Assembly: GCA_028288905.1 (NCBI GenBank)
Contig: JAQGHJ010000928.1
Location: 1 to 8,970 of the forward strand
DNA from: Phycisphaerales bacterium
Lineage (GTDB): Bacteria; Planctomycetota; Phycisphaerae; Tepidisphaerales; Tepidisphaeraceae
Reading direction: 5' to 3'
DNA length: 8,970 nucleotides
The translations under genes and the position numbers were made by a program. Under the pieces are notes generated by a model. That model ran no database searches. It saw nothing but the letters and a program-made list of their open reading frames with translations, and was not told the origin of the DNA. This document shows positions 1 through 6,535 of the stretch, piece after piece. Within the stretch, counting starts at the first letter, position 1, and every line of letters begins with the position of its first letter.

Positions 1-56
1 ATCCCGCGCCGACGCCGCCACCAGCGCGGAGTGGGTGGCACGCGTCGCGAGGCGGG

Positions 57-605
57 TCAGAGCTTCAGGAATTCGGTTCGGTACTTCGGGGCGAGCGCCT
101 CGGCCTTCGCCTTGAGCGCCGCCTGGCCGGCCGCGTCGAGCGCGGGGGCCGGGGCCGTTCGGCTCGCGACGGGGATGCCGACCTCCAGGAAGAACGCCTC
201 CTGACCGGCCGGGGCGCACGTGCACAGCAGCCGGGCGGGGCGGTCGGCCGCGTTCCGGAACGCGTGCGGGGCGTTGGCCGGGACGTGGACGGTCTCGCCG
301 GCCCGGACCGGCGTCGTCGCGCCGCGGAACGTGACGTCGATCTCGCCGTCGAGGACGGAGAACGTCTCCTCGAAGTCGTGCCGGTGCGGCGGCGGCCCGC
401 CGCCGGGCGGGACGTGCATGTCGATCAGGCAGTACCGGCCGGCCGTGTCCGCGCCAGCCAACAGGATCGTGTAGGTGTTGCCGGCGACCGCGACGTGCCG
501 CAGCCGGGCGTCCGCTTCCGGGCGGGCGAGCGTGGACTGGCGGTGGGGGTCGTCCGCCGGGATCGGCCGGGTGGACGTTACCGAGGAGGGCGGTTGGACT
601 GCCAT
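57..605 (-). CDS. Cupin domain-containing protein (single-domain, probably cytoplasmic)
   Basis: The 182-residue product is a small single-domain cupin. Both conserved cupin motifs are visible. Motif 1 is around residues 67-88 (PGGGPPPHRHDFEETF...G) with metal-ligand candidates H74, H76 and E80. Motif 2 is around 103-117 (GETVHVPANAPHAFRN) with the fourth ligand H114. A metal-binding beta-barrel is therefore expected. The substrate cannot be read from sequence: cupins of this layout include dioxygenases, isomerases, sugar-binding and stress-related proteins. There is no signal peptide or membrane segment. Residues 1-30 are polar and probably disordered; 155-182 is an Ala/Lys-rich helical tail. 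The ATG at 603-605 is preceded by an AAGGAAG Shine-Dalgarno-like site, which supports this start. The gene lies 78 bases downstream of the Uma2-family gene on the same strand and may share its transcript. Family call is secure, function unknown. Confidence 0.9.
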   Translation of the reverse strand: MAVQPPSSVTSTRPIPADDPHRQSTLARPEADARLRHVAVAGNTYTILLAGADTAGRYCLIDMHVPPGGGPPPHRHDFEETFSVLDGEIDVTFRGATTPVRAGETVHVPANAPHAFRNAADRPARLLCTCAPAGQEAFFLEVGIPVASRTAPAPALDAAGQAALKAKAEALAPKYRTEFLKL

Positions 606-615
606 GCGTGGGTTG

Positions 616-622
616 CTTCCTT
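616..622 (-). promoter_or_regulatory. Ribosome binding site of the cupin gene
   Basis: On the minus strand this reads AAGGAAG, ten bases before the ATG at 603-605. It is one of the clearer Shine-Dalgarno-like sites in the window and fixes the start of the cupin gene. Confidence 0.6.
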
Positions 623-683
623 GACCTGTCGGACCCGCCGTCGCCCGGCACCCGCGCGCCTGGCGTCGTCACACGTCGAGCCG

Positions 684-1364
684 TTACACGTCGAAGAGGT
701 CGCCGACGCGGACGGAGAACCCGGGCAGCACGTTGCCGCCGTCCAGGGTGTCGTCGGGCCCGAGCGAGCGGAACGCGTCGGGGCCGTCGTACACGCGGAC
801 GGTCCGGGTCGGCGGGTCGGCGAGCCAGGCGAGGCGGACGCCGTTGTCGAAGTACTCCCGGAGCTTGAGCCGCATCTCCTCGGCCGTGTTGCTCGGGCTG
901 AGCACCTCGACCGCCAGCGCCGGGGCGAGCCGCGGGGCGGGGTCGTCGGCGGGGATCCGGCCGCCGGGCAGGTCCGCGCGGCGGAAAAATGCGACGTCGG
1001 GCATGCGGACGTTGCCCATCAGCATCCGGATCATTCCCTGCTCGCCGGCGACGAAGCCGAGGTCGGCCGGCTCCACCACGTTGCTGAGGCGCCGGATGAT
1101 CCGCGCCGCGATAATGCTCTCTCGCAACCCCACCGTCTTCTCCACTAGGGTACCGTCAATCAACTCCACCCCGCGGTTCTCGTGGTGGGACAGGCGGACC
1201 ACGTCCGCGACAGTGGCCGTGCCCGGCGGCGGGTCGACGAGGATGCGGTGAGGCGGGACGTCCCCGAGCGACCGGAGCCACTCGGCGGCGGTCCGCGGCC
1301 GCGGGGCGGCGGGCGGGAGGGCGGGCGGGGTGGAGGCGAGGACGGCGGTCACGCGGCCAAGCAT
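684..1364 (-). CDS. Uma2 family (DUF820) predicted PD-(D/E)XK endonuclease-fold protein
   Basis: The 226-residue product matches the Uma2/DUF820 family, which has a restriction-endonuclease-like fold and is highly paralogous in cyanobacteria and planctomycetes; its biological role is not established. Visible signature elements are ENRGVELIDGTLVEK (residues about 62-76), RMPDVAFF with the candidate catalytic Asp at D123, LAVEVLSPSN with E153, and the Lys of EEMRLKLREYFDNGVRLAWLAD at K167, i.e. an intact D-ExK-like set. The C-terminal part (FDNGVRLAWLADPPTRTVRVY) is the usual family ending. The frame is open upstream to an ATG at 1452-1454, but that extension would run through the intrinsic terminator at 1391-1427 and has no family similarity. 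I therefore start at ATG 1362-1364; GTG at 1350-1352 is an alternative. No clear Shine-Dalgarno site is seen. In-frame tandem stops occur at 684-686 and 669-671. No partner methylase or toxin is nearby. Confidence 0.88.
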   Translation of the reverse strand: MLGRVTAVLASTPPALPPAAPRPRTAAEWLRSLGDVPPHRILVDPPPGTATVADVVRLSHHENRGVELIDGTLVEKTVGLRESIIAARIIRRLSNVVEPADLGFVAGEQGMIRMLMGNVRMPDVAFFRRADLPGGRIPADDPAPRLAPALAVEVLSPSNTAEEMRLKLREYFDNGVRLAWLADPPTRTVRVYDGPDAFRSLGPDDTLDGGNVLPGFSVRVGDLFDV

Positions 1365-1390
1365 AGCCGACGACGGGCCGGCGCGGAACG

Positions 1391-1427
1391 AAAAGGGGCC
1401 CCGCCGATGGTTGATCGGCGGGGCCCC
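1391..1427 (-). terminator. Rho-independent terminator of the large secreted modular protein gene
   Basis: A perfect 14-bp stem (1395-1408 paired with 1414-1427, arm GGGGCCCCGCCGAT) with a 5-base loop GGTTG is followed on the minus strand by TTTTCGTT (1394 downwards). It begins 38 bases beyond the stop at 1465-1467. It is the strongest intrinsic terminator seen here. It should insulate the Uma2 gene from upstream transcription and argues against the longer Uma2 reading frame. On the plus strand the stem is followed by a less compact GCAAACGTTTTCT, so weak two-way function is possible. Confidence 0.85.
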
Positions 1428-1464
1428 GCAAACGTTTTCTACTGTGCGGCCCACGCTTAGCGGC

Positions 1465-3837
1465 TCACGCGAACGTGAACGGCACGGTCGTCAAGGTCTG
1501 GCCGTCGGTCGCGTTCGCCGCCCCGAGCACCGACGACGCCAGCCGGACGATCATCGTGTAGTTCCCCGCCGCGAACGGGGCCGGGAGGGCGGCCGGCAGC
1601 GTGAACTTCAGCTTCATCGCCTTCGTCTGCCCGTTCTTCACCGATAGCTTCGCGCCGGAGATGCTCGTCAGGGCGAACGAGCTGCCGGGGTTCGTCGTGC
1701 CGTCGGTGGACCCGATCAGTTCCAGGTTGACCGTACCCTTGGCCGGCACGTTGCCGGCGTTGGTCACCGGGATCGTCACCGCGCTCTTGCCGCCGAACGC
1801 GAACGTGGCGGCGGACACGGCCCCGGCCGTCAGCGACACCCGCGGAGTCTCGACCCGGACGATCTTGCTGCTGACCGCCACGGCCGGGCCGGCCCCGTTG
1901 AACGTCAGGGACGCGAGCAGGTTGCGGTCGGCGTCGGCGGCCGAGGCCCCGAACGTCACGTTCACCTTGATCGACTTCGTCTGCCCGGCCTTGAGCTTCA
2001 CGCCCTTGGCGAGCGACCCGAGTGCCAGGTCGCCGCTGTCGACCGCCCCGTCGGTCGACGCGAACAGCGACCCGGCCAGCTGCCCGCTCACGGCGGCGGC
2101 GGACGTGTTGGTGACCACGAGCGTCACCTTGCCCTTGCCCGTCTTGGTGCCGCCGACGACCGTCGCCGGCAGCGTGCTGCCGTCGAGGGCGGTGGACAGC
2201 GGCCCGGTGACGGCCGGGGCGGCGGCCGCGAGTGTGGAGGTCCCGTCGCCCGGCGTCCCGCCGACGACCGGCGGCACCGTCGGCGGCACGGTGGGGGGGA
2301 CGGTCGGCGGAACCGTGGGCGGAACCGTGGGCGGGACCGTCGGGGGCACGGTCGGCGGCACGACCACCGGCGGGACCGTCGGCGGCACGACGACCGGTGG
2401 CGACGACGCCGGGCTGATCGTCCCGGTCAGGTTGAAATTGAATGGGTTTCGCGTCGCGTCGTTGTTCACGATCGCCAGCTCGCCGGACGGACTGCCGGCC
2501 GCCGTCGTCGCCATCGCGACGGTGAACGTGTCCGTCGCCCCGGGGGCGAGCGACGCGACGAGCGGCTCGGTCACGGCGAACCCGGCCGGCACGGTCGGAG
2601 CGGACAGGGTCAGGGCGGCCGTCCCGGCGTTGCGGACGGTGAACGTGCGGGTCGGGGTGGCGGCCCCGGCGGCCACCGTCCCGAAGCTGACGCTGCTCGA
2701 CCCGTCCGTTAGCGTCGTGTCGCCCCGCACCACCTCGATCGACGGGGCCGGGGCGGCAGTCACCGTTCCGGCGACCGGGAAGTTGAACGGGTTCTCGTTC
2801 GAATCGTTCGTGACGAACGTGATCTCGCCCGTCTTCGCCCCGACGGCGGCCGTGTCCAATGCGACGGAGAACGTGTCGGTCGCCCCGGCCGCCAGCGGCC
2901 CGACCAAGGGCTCGGTCAGCGTGTACCCGGCCGGCACGCTCACCGCCCCGAGCGTCAGGTCGATGAGTCCGTCGTTCCGGACGGTGAACGTCTTCGTCGG
3001 GGCGGCCGACCCGGCCACCACGCTGCCGAAGTTGACCGGCGTCGCCGCCCCGTCGGCGACGGCCGACCCGCCGTCCAACACCGTCACCTCCGGCGACAGC
3101 AGGACCGGCGGGTCGAAGATCACCAGCCCGAACACATTCCCGGACACCGAGAAGTTGTACGGGCTCTTGCCGAACGCGTTCGTCGGCAGCGTGACGGTGC
3201 CGGCCTTGGCCCCGTCCGACCCGGTCAGCAGCTTCACCGAAAACGTGGTGCTGACCCCGGGGGCGATGGTGGCGGCCGGGTTGGTGACGACCTGGAACGC
3301 CCCGGTGGTGACAGGCGTCCCGAGCGTCACGGTCAGGTCGCCGGTGTTGGTGACGGTAAATGTCCGCGTCGCACCCGCCCCGAACTGGAACGCCCCGCCG
3401 AACGCCGTGCCCTCGGCGTCGCTCGGGGTGGCGTCGCCGTCGGGGACCGTCGTCCCGTTGTACTTCACCGTGACGTCCCGCAGGAAGAACGGCGGGAGCA
3501 CGATCGGGGGAACGACCGGCGGCAGCACGGGCGGCACGATCGGCGGGAGCACGATCGGCGGGACGAGCGGGGAGATCGGCAACAGGGGCGTCAGCAGCGG
3601 GACTGACTGGACGGCGAACGAGTGGGCCGGGTCCGCCGCCAGATGCTCCGCCCCGAGCCCCGGGCCGACGCCGCCGCCGGAGAACAGGGCCCGGCCCTCC
3701 AGCGCCTCGGTGACGCAGCACCGCGCCCGCAGGTCCGTGCCGACATGCGGGGCGGCCGCGGTGGCCGAGCGGACGACACGGCTGGCCGGGGCCATCGTCC
3801 GGGAGGAGACGCGGGCGGAGATGGGTTGGTTCTGCAT
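1465..3837 (-). CDS. Large secreted modular protein: LEPR-XLL-type N-terminus, three choice-of-anchor-D-like repeats, CARDB-like C-terminus
   Basis: The 790-residue product is a probable surface or extracellular protein. Residues 44-53 read EALEGRALFS, matching the LEPR-XLL N-terminal motif typical of large planctomycete exported proteins; there is no classical signal peptide before it. A Pro/Val/Leu-rich linker (about 80-117) follows. Three beta-sandwich repeats of the choice-of-anchor D / ASH-like type come next (about 121-233, 251-358, 366-474), each with the pattern FGxVxAGxxxxxTFTVxNxGxxxLTL and ending NPFNFxVxGT. Repeats 2 and 3 are close copies. A second proline linker (480-525) is made of PPTV units. 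Two CARDB-like domains (about 551-659 and 664-790) end the protein, with no membrane anchor. Binding or adhesion is inferred; no catalytic motif is seen. I chose ATG 3835-3837 over the upstream GTG at 3928-3930 because the extra 31 residues look non-coding and the motif then sits at the usual distance. Transcription should end at 1391-1427. Confidence 0.85.
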   Translation of the reverse strand: MQNQPISARVSSRTMAPASRVVRSATAAAPHVGTDLRARCCVTEALEGRALFSGGGVGPGLGAEHLAADPAHSFAVQSVPLLTPLLPISPLVPPIVLPPIVPPVLPPVVPPIVLPPFFLRDVTVKYNGTTVPDGDATPSDAEGTAFGGAFQFGAGATRTFTVTNTGDLTVTLGTPVTTGAFQVVTNPAATIAPGVSTTFSVKLLTGSDGAKAGTVTLPTNAFGKSPYNFSVSGNVFGLVIFDPPVLLSPEVTVLDGGSAVADGAATPVNFGSVVAGSAAPTKTFTVRNDGLIDLTLGAVSVPAGYTLTEPLVGPLAAGATDTFSVALDTAAVGAKTGEITFVTNDSNENPFNFPVAGTVTAAPAPSIEVVRGDTTLTDGSSSVSFGTVAAGAATPTRTFTVRNAGTAALTLSAPTVPAGFAVTEPLVASLAPGATDTFTVAMATTAAGSPSGELAIVNNDATRNPFNFNLTGTISPASSPPVVVPPTVPPVVVPPTVPPTVPPTVPPTVPPTVPPTVPPTVPPVVGGTPGDGTSTLAAAAPAVTGPLSTALDGSTLPATVVGGTKTGKGKVTLVVTNTSAAAVSGQLAGSLFASTDGAVDSGDLALGSLAKGVKLKAGQTKSIKVNVTFGASAADADRNLLASLTFNGAGPAVAVSSKIVRVETPRVSLTAGAVSAATFAFGGKSAVTIPVTNAGNVPAKGTVNLELIGSTDGTTNPGSSFALTSISGAKLSVKNGQTKAMKLKFTLPAALPAPFAAGNYTMIVRLASSVLGAANATDGQTLTTVPFTFA
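2263..2400 (-). repeat. Tandem 12-bp repeats encoding a PPTV proline linker
   Basis: Within the modular protein gene this tract encodes residues 480-525. Seven uninterrupted PPTV units occupy 2275-2358 (12-base period, GGCGGNACNGTN as seen on the plus strand), preceded in coding order by two PPVVVPPTV units. Third-position differences between units show that the array is not freshly duplicated. It separates the beta-sandwich repeats from the C-terminal domains and is probably an extended rigid spacer. Confidence 0.85.
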
Positions 3838-4099
3838 GGGATCGCCTGACGTGAGGAGGGACGGGTTCGGGAGCCGGCCAACGCCCCGCACGCCGCGTCG
3901 GTCACCCGTGCGGGCAACGGCGGGGGGCACCAGGTCGGCTCATCGAGTCACCACACGTCAGGATGATGCTGCGAGATCGGATCGCAAACTATTGCCCTAA
4001 TCGAGTCTGACCGACTCCGGCCGCCTCCGGAAGTCCGCCGGTGCACGACGGAACTGTTCTCGGGCCGTGTTGGGGAAGGTGGCGGATCCGGCACTTCCT

Positions 4100-4122
4100 G
4101 GCATGGGCGTCTCGCCCATGCC
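4100..4122. repeat. Palindromic repeat, 10-bp stem with TCT loop
   Basis: GGCATGGGCG at 4100-4109 pairs perfectly with CGCCCATGCC at 4113-4122 around a 3-base loop. A related, imperfect, oppositely oriented copy lies about 60 bases to the right. The short compact form resembles REP-like intergenic palindromes. Confidence 0.75.
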
Positions 4123-4181
4123 GAGGCGAGGGAGGAATGGTGACCTGAATTCCCCAGGCCTTTGGGCGTGATCCAACCCGA

Positions 4182-4206
4182 GCCTGGGCGGGACGCCCAT
4201 GCCACA
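4182..4206. repeat. Second, imperfect copy of the GGCATGGGCG palindrome, inverted orientation
   Basis: TGGGCG (4185-4190) pairs with CGCCCA (4194-4199) around GGA. Read on the minus strand the element is GGCATGGGCGTCCCGCCCA, matching the first copy at 4100-4122 except for one loop base and a diverged distal arm. The pair thus forms a larger inverted arrangement over about 4100-4204. Confidence 0.65.
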
Positions 4207-4364
4207 AGCCGCTCGCGACCGCGTTTTGACTTACGCCACCCGTTTCGATTGGGGCGAGCGGCGCTCGAGTTGTTGTCGTGGGCGGAAGGGTGGAGCGGGC
4301 CGGGCACCGAGGGGAGAACGGCAGGTTTCCGGAGCCGGTGTGCCGGCCGCTCGGGCCGGAACGC

Positions 4365-4410
4365 CTGACGGCGCATCGCCCGTCAGCCAGCCGGCACAGC
4401 CGGCCCTACG
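4365..4410. repeat. Palindrome group just downstream of the nuclease gene
   Basis: CTGACGG (4365-4371) pairs with CCGTCAG (4380-4386) over an 8-base loop. Immediately beyond it GCCGGC (4390-4395) and GCCGGC (4399-4404) form a second hairpin over ACA. The group starts 25 bases after the nuclease stop at 4429-4431, so it may help terminate or protect the nuclease transcript, although there is no T-run. It looks like another dispersed intergenic palindrome rather than a classical terminator. Confidence 0.55.
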
Positions 4411-4428
4411 GACACATCACGGCCGAGT

Positions 4429-6207
4429 TCAGGCCACTGCGGGCGACCGTCGGCGGCGGACAGTGGTCGCCGCCAAGCCGAACGCCAGGACGATGATCGC
4501 CGACCCCGGCTCCGGCACCTCGACGATGCCGTGGAGCGTCAGCAGCAGGGAGCTCGTGCTGACGGTGCCGGGCAGATCCTCGTCGGAGAACTGCAGCGTG
4601 TACGTCGCCGTGAAGTTCCCGACCGTCGACGTGTCGAACGTGGCCGCGAACGCCTTGGCGTCGCCGGCCGGCAGGTTCGTGAACGCGGTCGGAGACGTGG
4701 TGAACCGGGTGGCGTCCCCGCCCGGCGTGATGCCGTCCAGGTCCAGCCCGGCCGTCAGGGCCGCCCCGAAGGGCGACGACACGTTCGTGATCGAGAACGG
4801 CAGCGACCCGGCGGCCGACCCGCGGTTGACCTTCCCGAAGTCCAGCGACAACGACTTGTTCGCCCCGCCCGCCCCGGACCCGGCGGCGCCGAAGCTTGAG
4901 TTCGACGCGTCCAGCACGGCCATTTGTGCCGTGATCACGTCGTCCGCGTCGTTCGCCCCGTGGCCGACCCCGCCGCCGCTCCCGGGCGTGACGTCGAGGT
5001 TGTCGATCGTCACCGTCCCGGACTTGAGCCCTACCGTCGCGGTCGAGGTGGTAGTGGCCAGCCCGACCGCCAGGGTGCGGCTGCCGGTCGTGTCCATCGT
5101 GAAGGCGTTGTACCGGCCGCTCACGGAACTGGTCGCGGACCCGGCGGCCGTCACGCTGTAGTACGTGCCGTTGACCCCGGCCTTGCTCAGCGTGACCGAC
5201 TTGGTGCCGGTCGGCACCGCGGCGTTCCGCAGCACCCGGCCGAAGTCGGCCGTCGCGGTCGACCCGCCGTTCGTCCCCGGCGTCCCGACCGACAGTTGCG
5301 TGTCGTTCGTCTGGTTCACGAACACCGACCACGCGTACTCCGGGTGGTCGATGAACGCGTTGCGGTTGTTCGTCCCGCCGAACGCGCTGTCGTCCCCGGT
5401 CGTCCGGACGTCGTCCCCGCGGTAGATCACGTCGTTCCGCCGCCGCTCGAACAGGTCCGGCACGTCCTGGTAGTGGTAGTGCATGACCGCGTCGAGGTCG
5501 CCCATCGTGTTGCTTCCGGTCGGCAACCCGTTCTTGAGCGACATCTGCCCCTGGTACCGCGTGGCCGCGTAGAACAGGATCCGCGCCGCGTCCCCCTTGT
5601 CGGCCCCGCCCGGGTACCAGTACCCGGTCCCGGTGGTGCCGGCGTCGCCGTACTTCGTCGAGCTCGCCCCGGCCGCCGTCCCGCCGTACGGGAGGTTCGA
5701 CCGGGCGTTGTTCACCGTGTTGTCCAACGGCTTGAGCATGTGGATGTCGTTGCGGCTGCCGTCGGAGCCGCCGGTGGCCGTCCCCGAGCCCTGGAGCGAG
5801 TCGGGCCACACGTGCTCGCGCGAGTCGTACGCGTTGATGAACCCCACGGTCGTCGCCGTCTTGGCGATGGTGGCGCGGGTGTAAAACTCGAACATCTGGG
5901 CCGCGTTGTCCGGGTTCTGGTCCGTGAACGGCAGGTAGTCCCGGACCTCGGCATAACTGGTCGGGTTCTGCCCGGTCGTCATGACGGTCTGGAGCTGGTC
6001 CTTGAGCGTCTGGCCGGTCTGCGTCGTGACGCTGCTGTAGTAGGTCGTCGGCGCGTCGTACTGCCCGAACGCTGGGGCAATACCCCACGCCCCCATGAAC
6101 GCGGTCACGACGGCCGCGACGACGGCGGGCCGACGCAGCGGGTGATGCCATGTCGACCGGGCGGCGGACGGCAGGTGGGGGCGCAGCGCGGACGACGAAC
6201 AAATCAT
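4429..6207 (-). CDS. Exported endonuclease I (EndA/Vvn family) with two extra beta-rich domains and PEP-CTERM anchor
   Basis: The 592-residue product begins with a long signal peptide (hydrophobic core about 28-46, likely cleavage after AFG at 46-48). Residues about 75-298 are an endonuclease I domain. REHVWP (130-135) supplies the beta-beta-alpha-Me catalytic His (H132) and metal-ligand Glu (E131). RNDIHMLKPLDNTVNNARSNLPYG (about 152-175) contains the conserved Asn ligand region. KGDAARILFYAATRY, FERRRNDVIY (253-262) and NRNAFIDHPEY (281-291) are family signatures. Non-specific extracellular DNA/RNA cleavage is expected. Family members such as Vvn are about 230 residues, so this one is much longer: residues about 299-418 and 453-560 are beta-rich, the second with an LDFGKVNRGSAAG start like a choice-of-anchor domain. 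The C-terminus has VPEP (564-567), a hydrophobic helix (about 569-581) and RRRR (584-587), a PEP-CTERM sorting signal. Start ATG 6205-6207 has AGGG four bases upstream and places the signal peptide correctly. Confidence 0.92.
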   Translation of the reverse strand: MICSSSALRPHLPSAARSTWHHPLRRPAVVAAVVTAFMGAWGIAPAFGQYDAPTTYYSSVTTQTGQTLKDQLQTVMTTGQNPTSYAEVRDYLPFTDQNPDNAAQMFEFYTRATIAKTATTVGFINAYDSREHVWPDSLQGSGTATGGSDGSRNDIHMLKPLDNTVNNARSNLPYGGTAAGASSTKYGDAGTTGTGYWYPGGADKGDAARILFYAATRYQGQMSLKNGLPTGSNTMGDLDAVMHYHYQDVPDLFERRRNDVIYRGDDVRTTGDDSAFGGTNNRNAFIDHPEYAWSVFVNQTNDTQLSVGTPGTNGGSTATADFGRVLRNAAVPTGTKSVTLSKAGVNGTYYSVTAAGSATSSVSGRYNAFTMDTTGSRTLAVGLATTTSTATVGLKSGTVTIDNLDVTPGSGGGVGHGANDADDVITAQMAVLDASNSSFGAAGSGAGGANKSLSLDFGKVNRGSAAGSLPFSITNVSSPFGAALTAGLDLDGITPGGDATRFTTSPTAFTNLPAGDAKAFAATFDTSTVGNFTATYTLQFSDEDLPGTVSTSSLLLTLHGIVEVPEPGSAIIVLAFGLAATTVRRRRSPAVA

Positions 6208-6211
6208 GATG

Positions 6212-6215
6212 CCCT
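6212..6215 (-). promoter_or_regulatory. Weak ribosome binding site of the nuclease gene
   Basis: AGGG on the minus strand lies four bases before ATG 6205-6207. It is short, but together with the signal peptide position it supports this start over the ATG 96 bases further upstream, which would add a Cys/Pro-rich stretch in front of the signal peptide. Confidence 0.4.
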
Positions 6216-6326
6216 GAACGGCGTGGGTTTCGGGGTGGCAGCGGCCGCACGAACGGTCCGGACCGCTCACGACTTCGAGAGGACCCGTCGCCGCAGCCGG
6301 CAAGGGCTGGGCGAAGGCGACCGGAC

Positions 6327-6345
6327 ATCATAACGAACAAGTTCC
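6327..6345 (-). promoter_or_regulatory. Possible promoter of the nuclease gene (speculative)
   Basis: On the minus strand GGAACTT (6339-6345), identical to the -35 core of many ECF-sigma promoters, is followed by TATGAT (6327-6332), one base off the housekeeping -10. The two motifs are too close to belong to a single promoter. Either an ECF promoter with its -10 near GGTCG or a sigma-70 promoter with a poor -35 is possible. It lies about 120 bases before the ATG. Confidence 0.2.
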
Positions 6346-6535
6346 GGGGCGCTCCTGCAAAAACAACGGTTTACCAGCCCTCGCAGGACGGTGACAAAGG
6401 TGGGGTTTCCACCCGCATAGGAGCATGCACGCGGACGCAAATGGGAGCTACGTCGGCCACGTCGGAAGCCTATCCTGCCGCTTTTCGAAGAGTGTGCGAA
6501 AGAAGGGTGTGCGAAGGTGGCTGGGGTCACCGCTG

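Larger units (their letters stand above)
3838..4428. other. 591-base intergenic region with several palindromes, no gene
   Basis: This gap separates the start of the modular protein gene from the end of the nuclease gene, both on the minus strand. I see no convincing gene: the frames open here translate to Arg/Pro-rich shadow peptides. It holds, from right to left, a tail palindrome group (4365-4410), a pair of inverted GGGCG-type palindromes (4100-4122 and 4182-4204), and then about 260 bases that must carry the promoter and leader of the modular protein gene. An 8-base direct repeat ATCGAGTC occurs at 3942-3949 and 4000-4007, with a less GC-rich stretch between. No consensus promoter could be assigned. 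Confidence 0.6.

Noticed and set aside
1..60. A minus-strand frame open from CTG at 58-60 to the window edge, overlapping the cupin stop as CTGA.
   Set aside because: A CTG start is rare, only about 20 codons are visible, and there is no ribosome site. It could be a downstream gene but cannot be supported from 56 bases.
2263..2400. Possible CRISPR-like array because of regular repeats.
   Set aside because: The period is 12 bases with no spacers, and the repeats encode in-frame PPTV units inside a gene.
1601..4000. A plus-strand open frame of 799 codons opposite the modular protein gene.
   Set aside because: It is the antisense shadow of a Thr/Val/Pro/Gly-rich GC-rich gene. Its translation shows only mirrored low-complexity sequence with no family motif, while the minus strand has clear repeated domains.
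3948..4376. Frames in the 591-base gap, e.g. a 142-codon minus-strand frame.
   Set aside because: They run through the palindromic repeats, have no homology pattern or ribosome site, and their composition is typical of translated intergenic repeats.
684..6207. The Uma2 protein and endonuclease I as parts of one nuclease-based defence system.
   Set aside because: They are separated by a terminator, a large unrelated gene and long gaps. One is predicted to be cytoplasmic and the other exported, and no methylase, helicase or sensor protein is present.
4924..6333. A long plus-strand frame opposite the nuclease gene.
   Set aside because: The translation is Arg/Val/Gly-rich with no domain, and the minus strand carries complete nuclease signatures, a signal peptide and a sorting tail.
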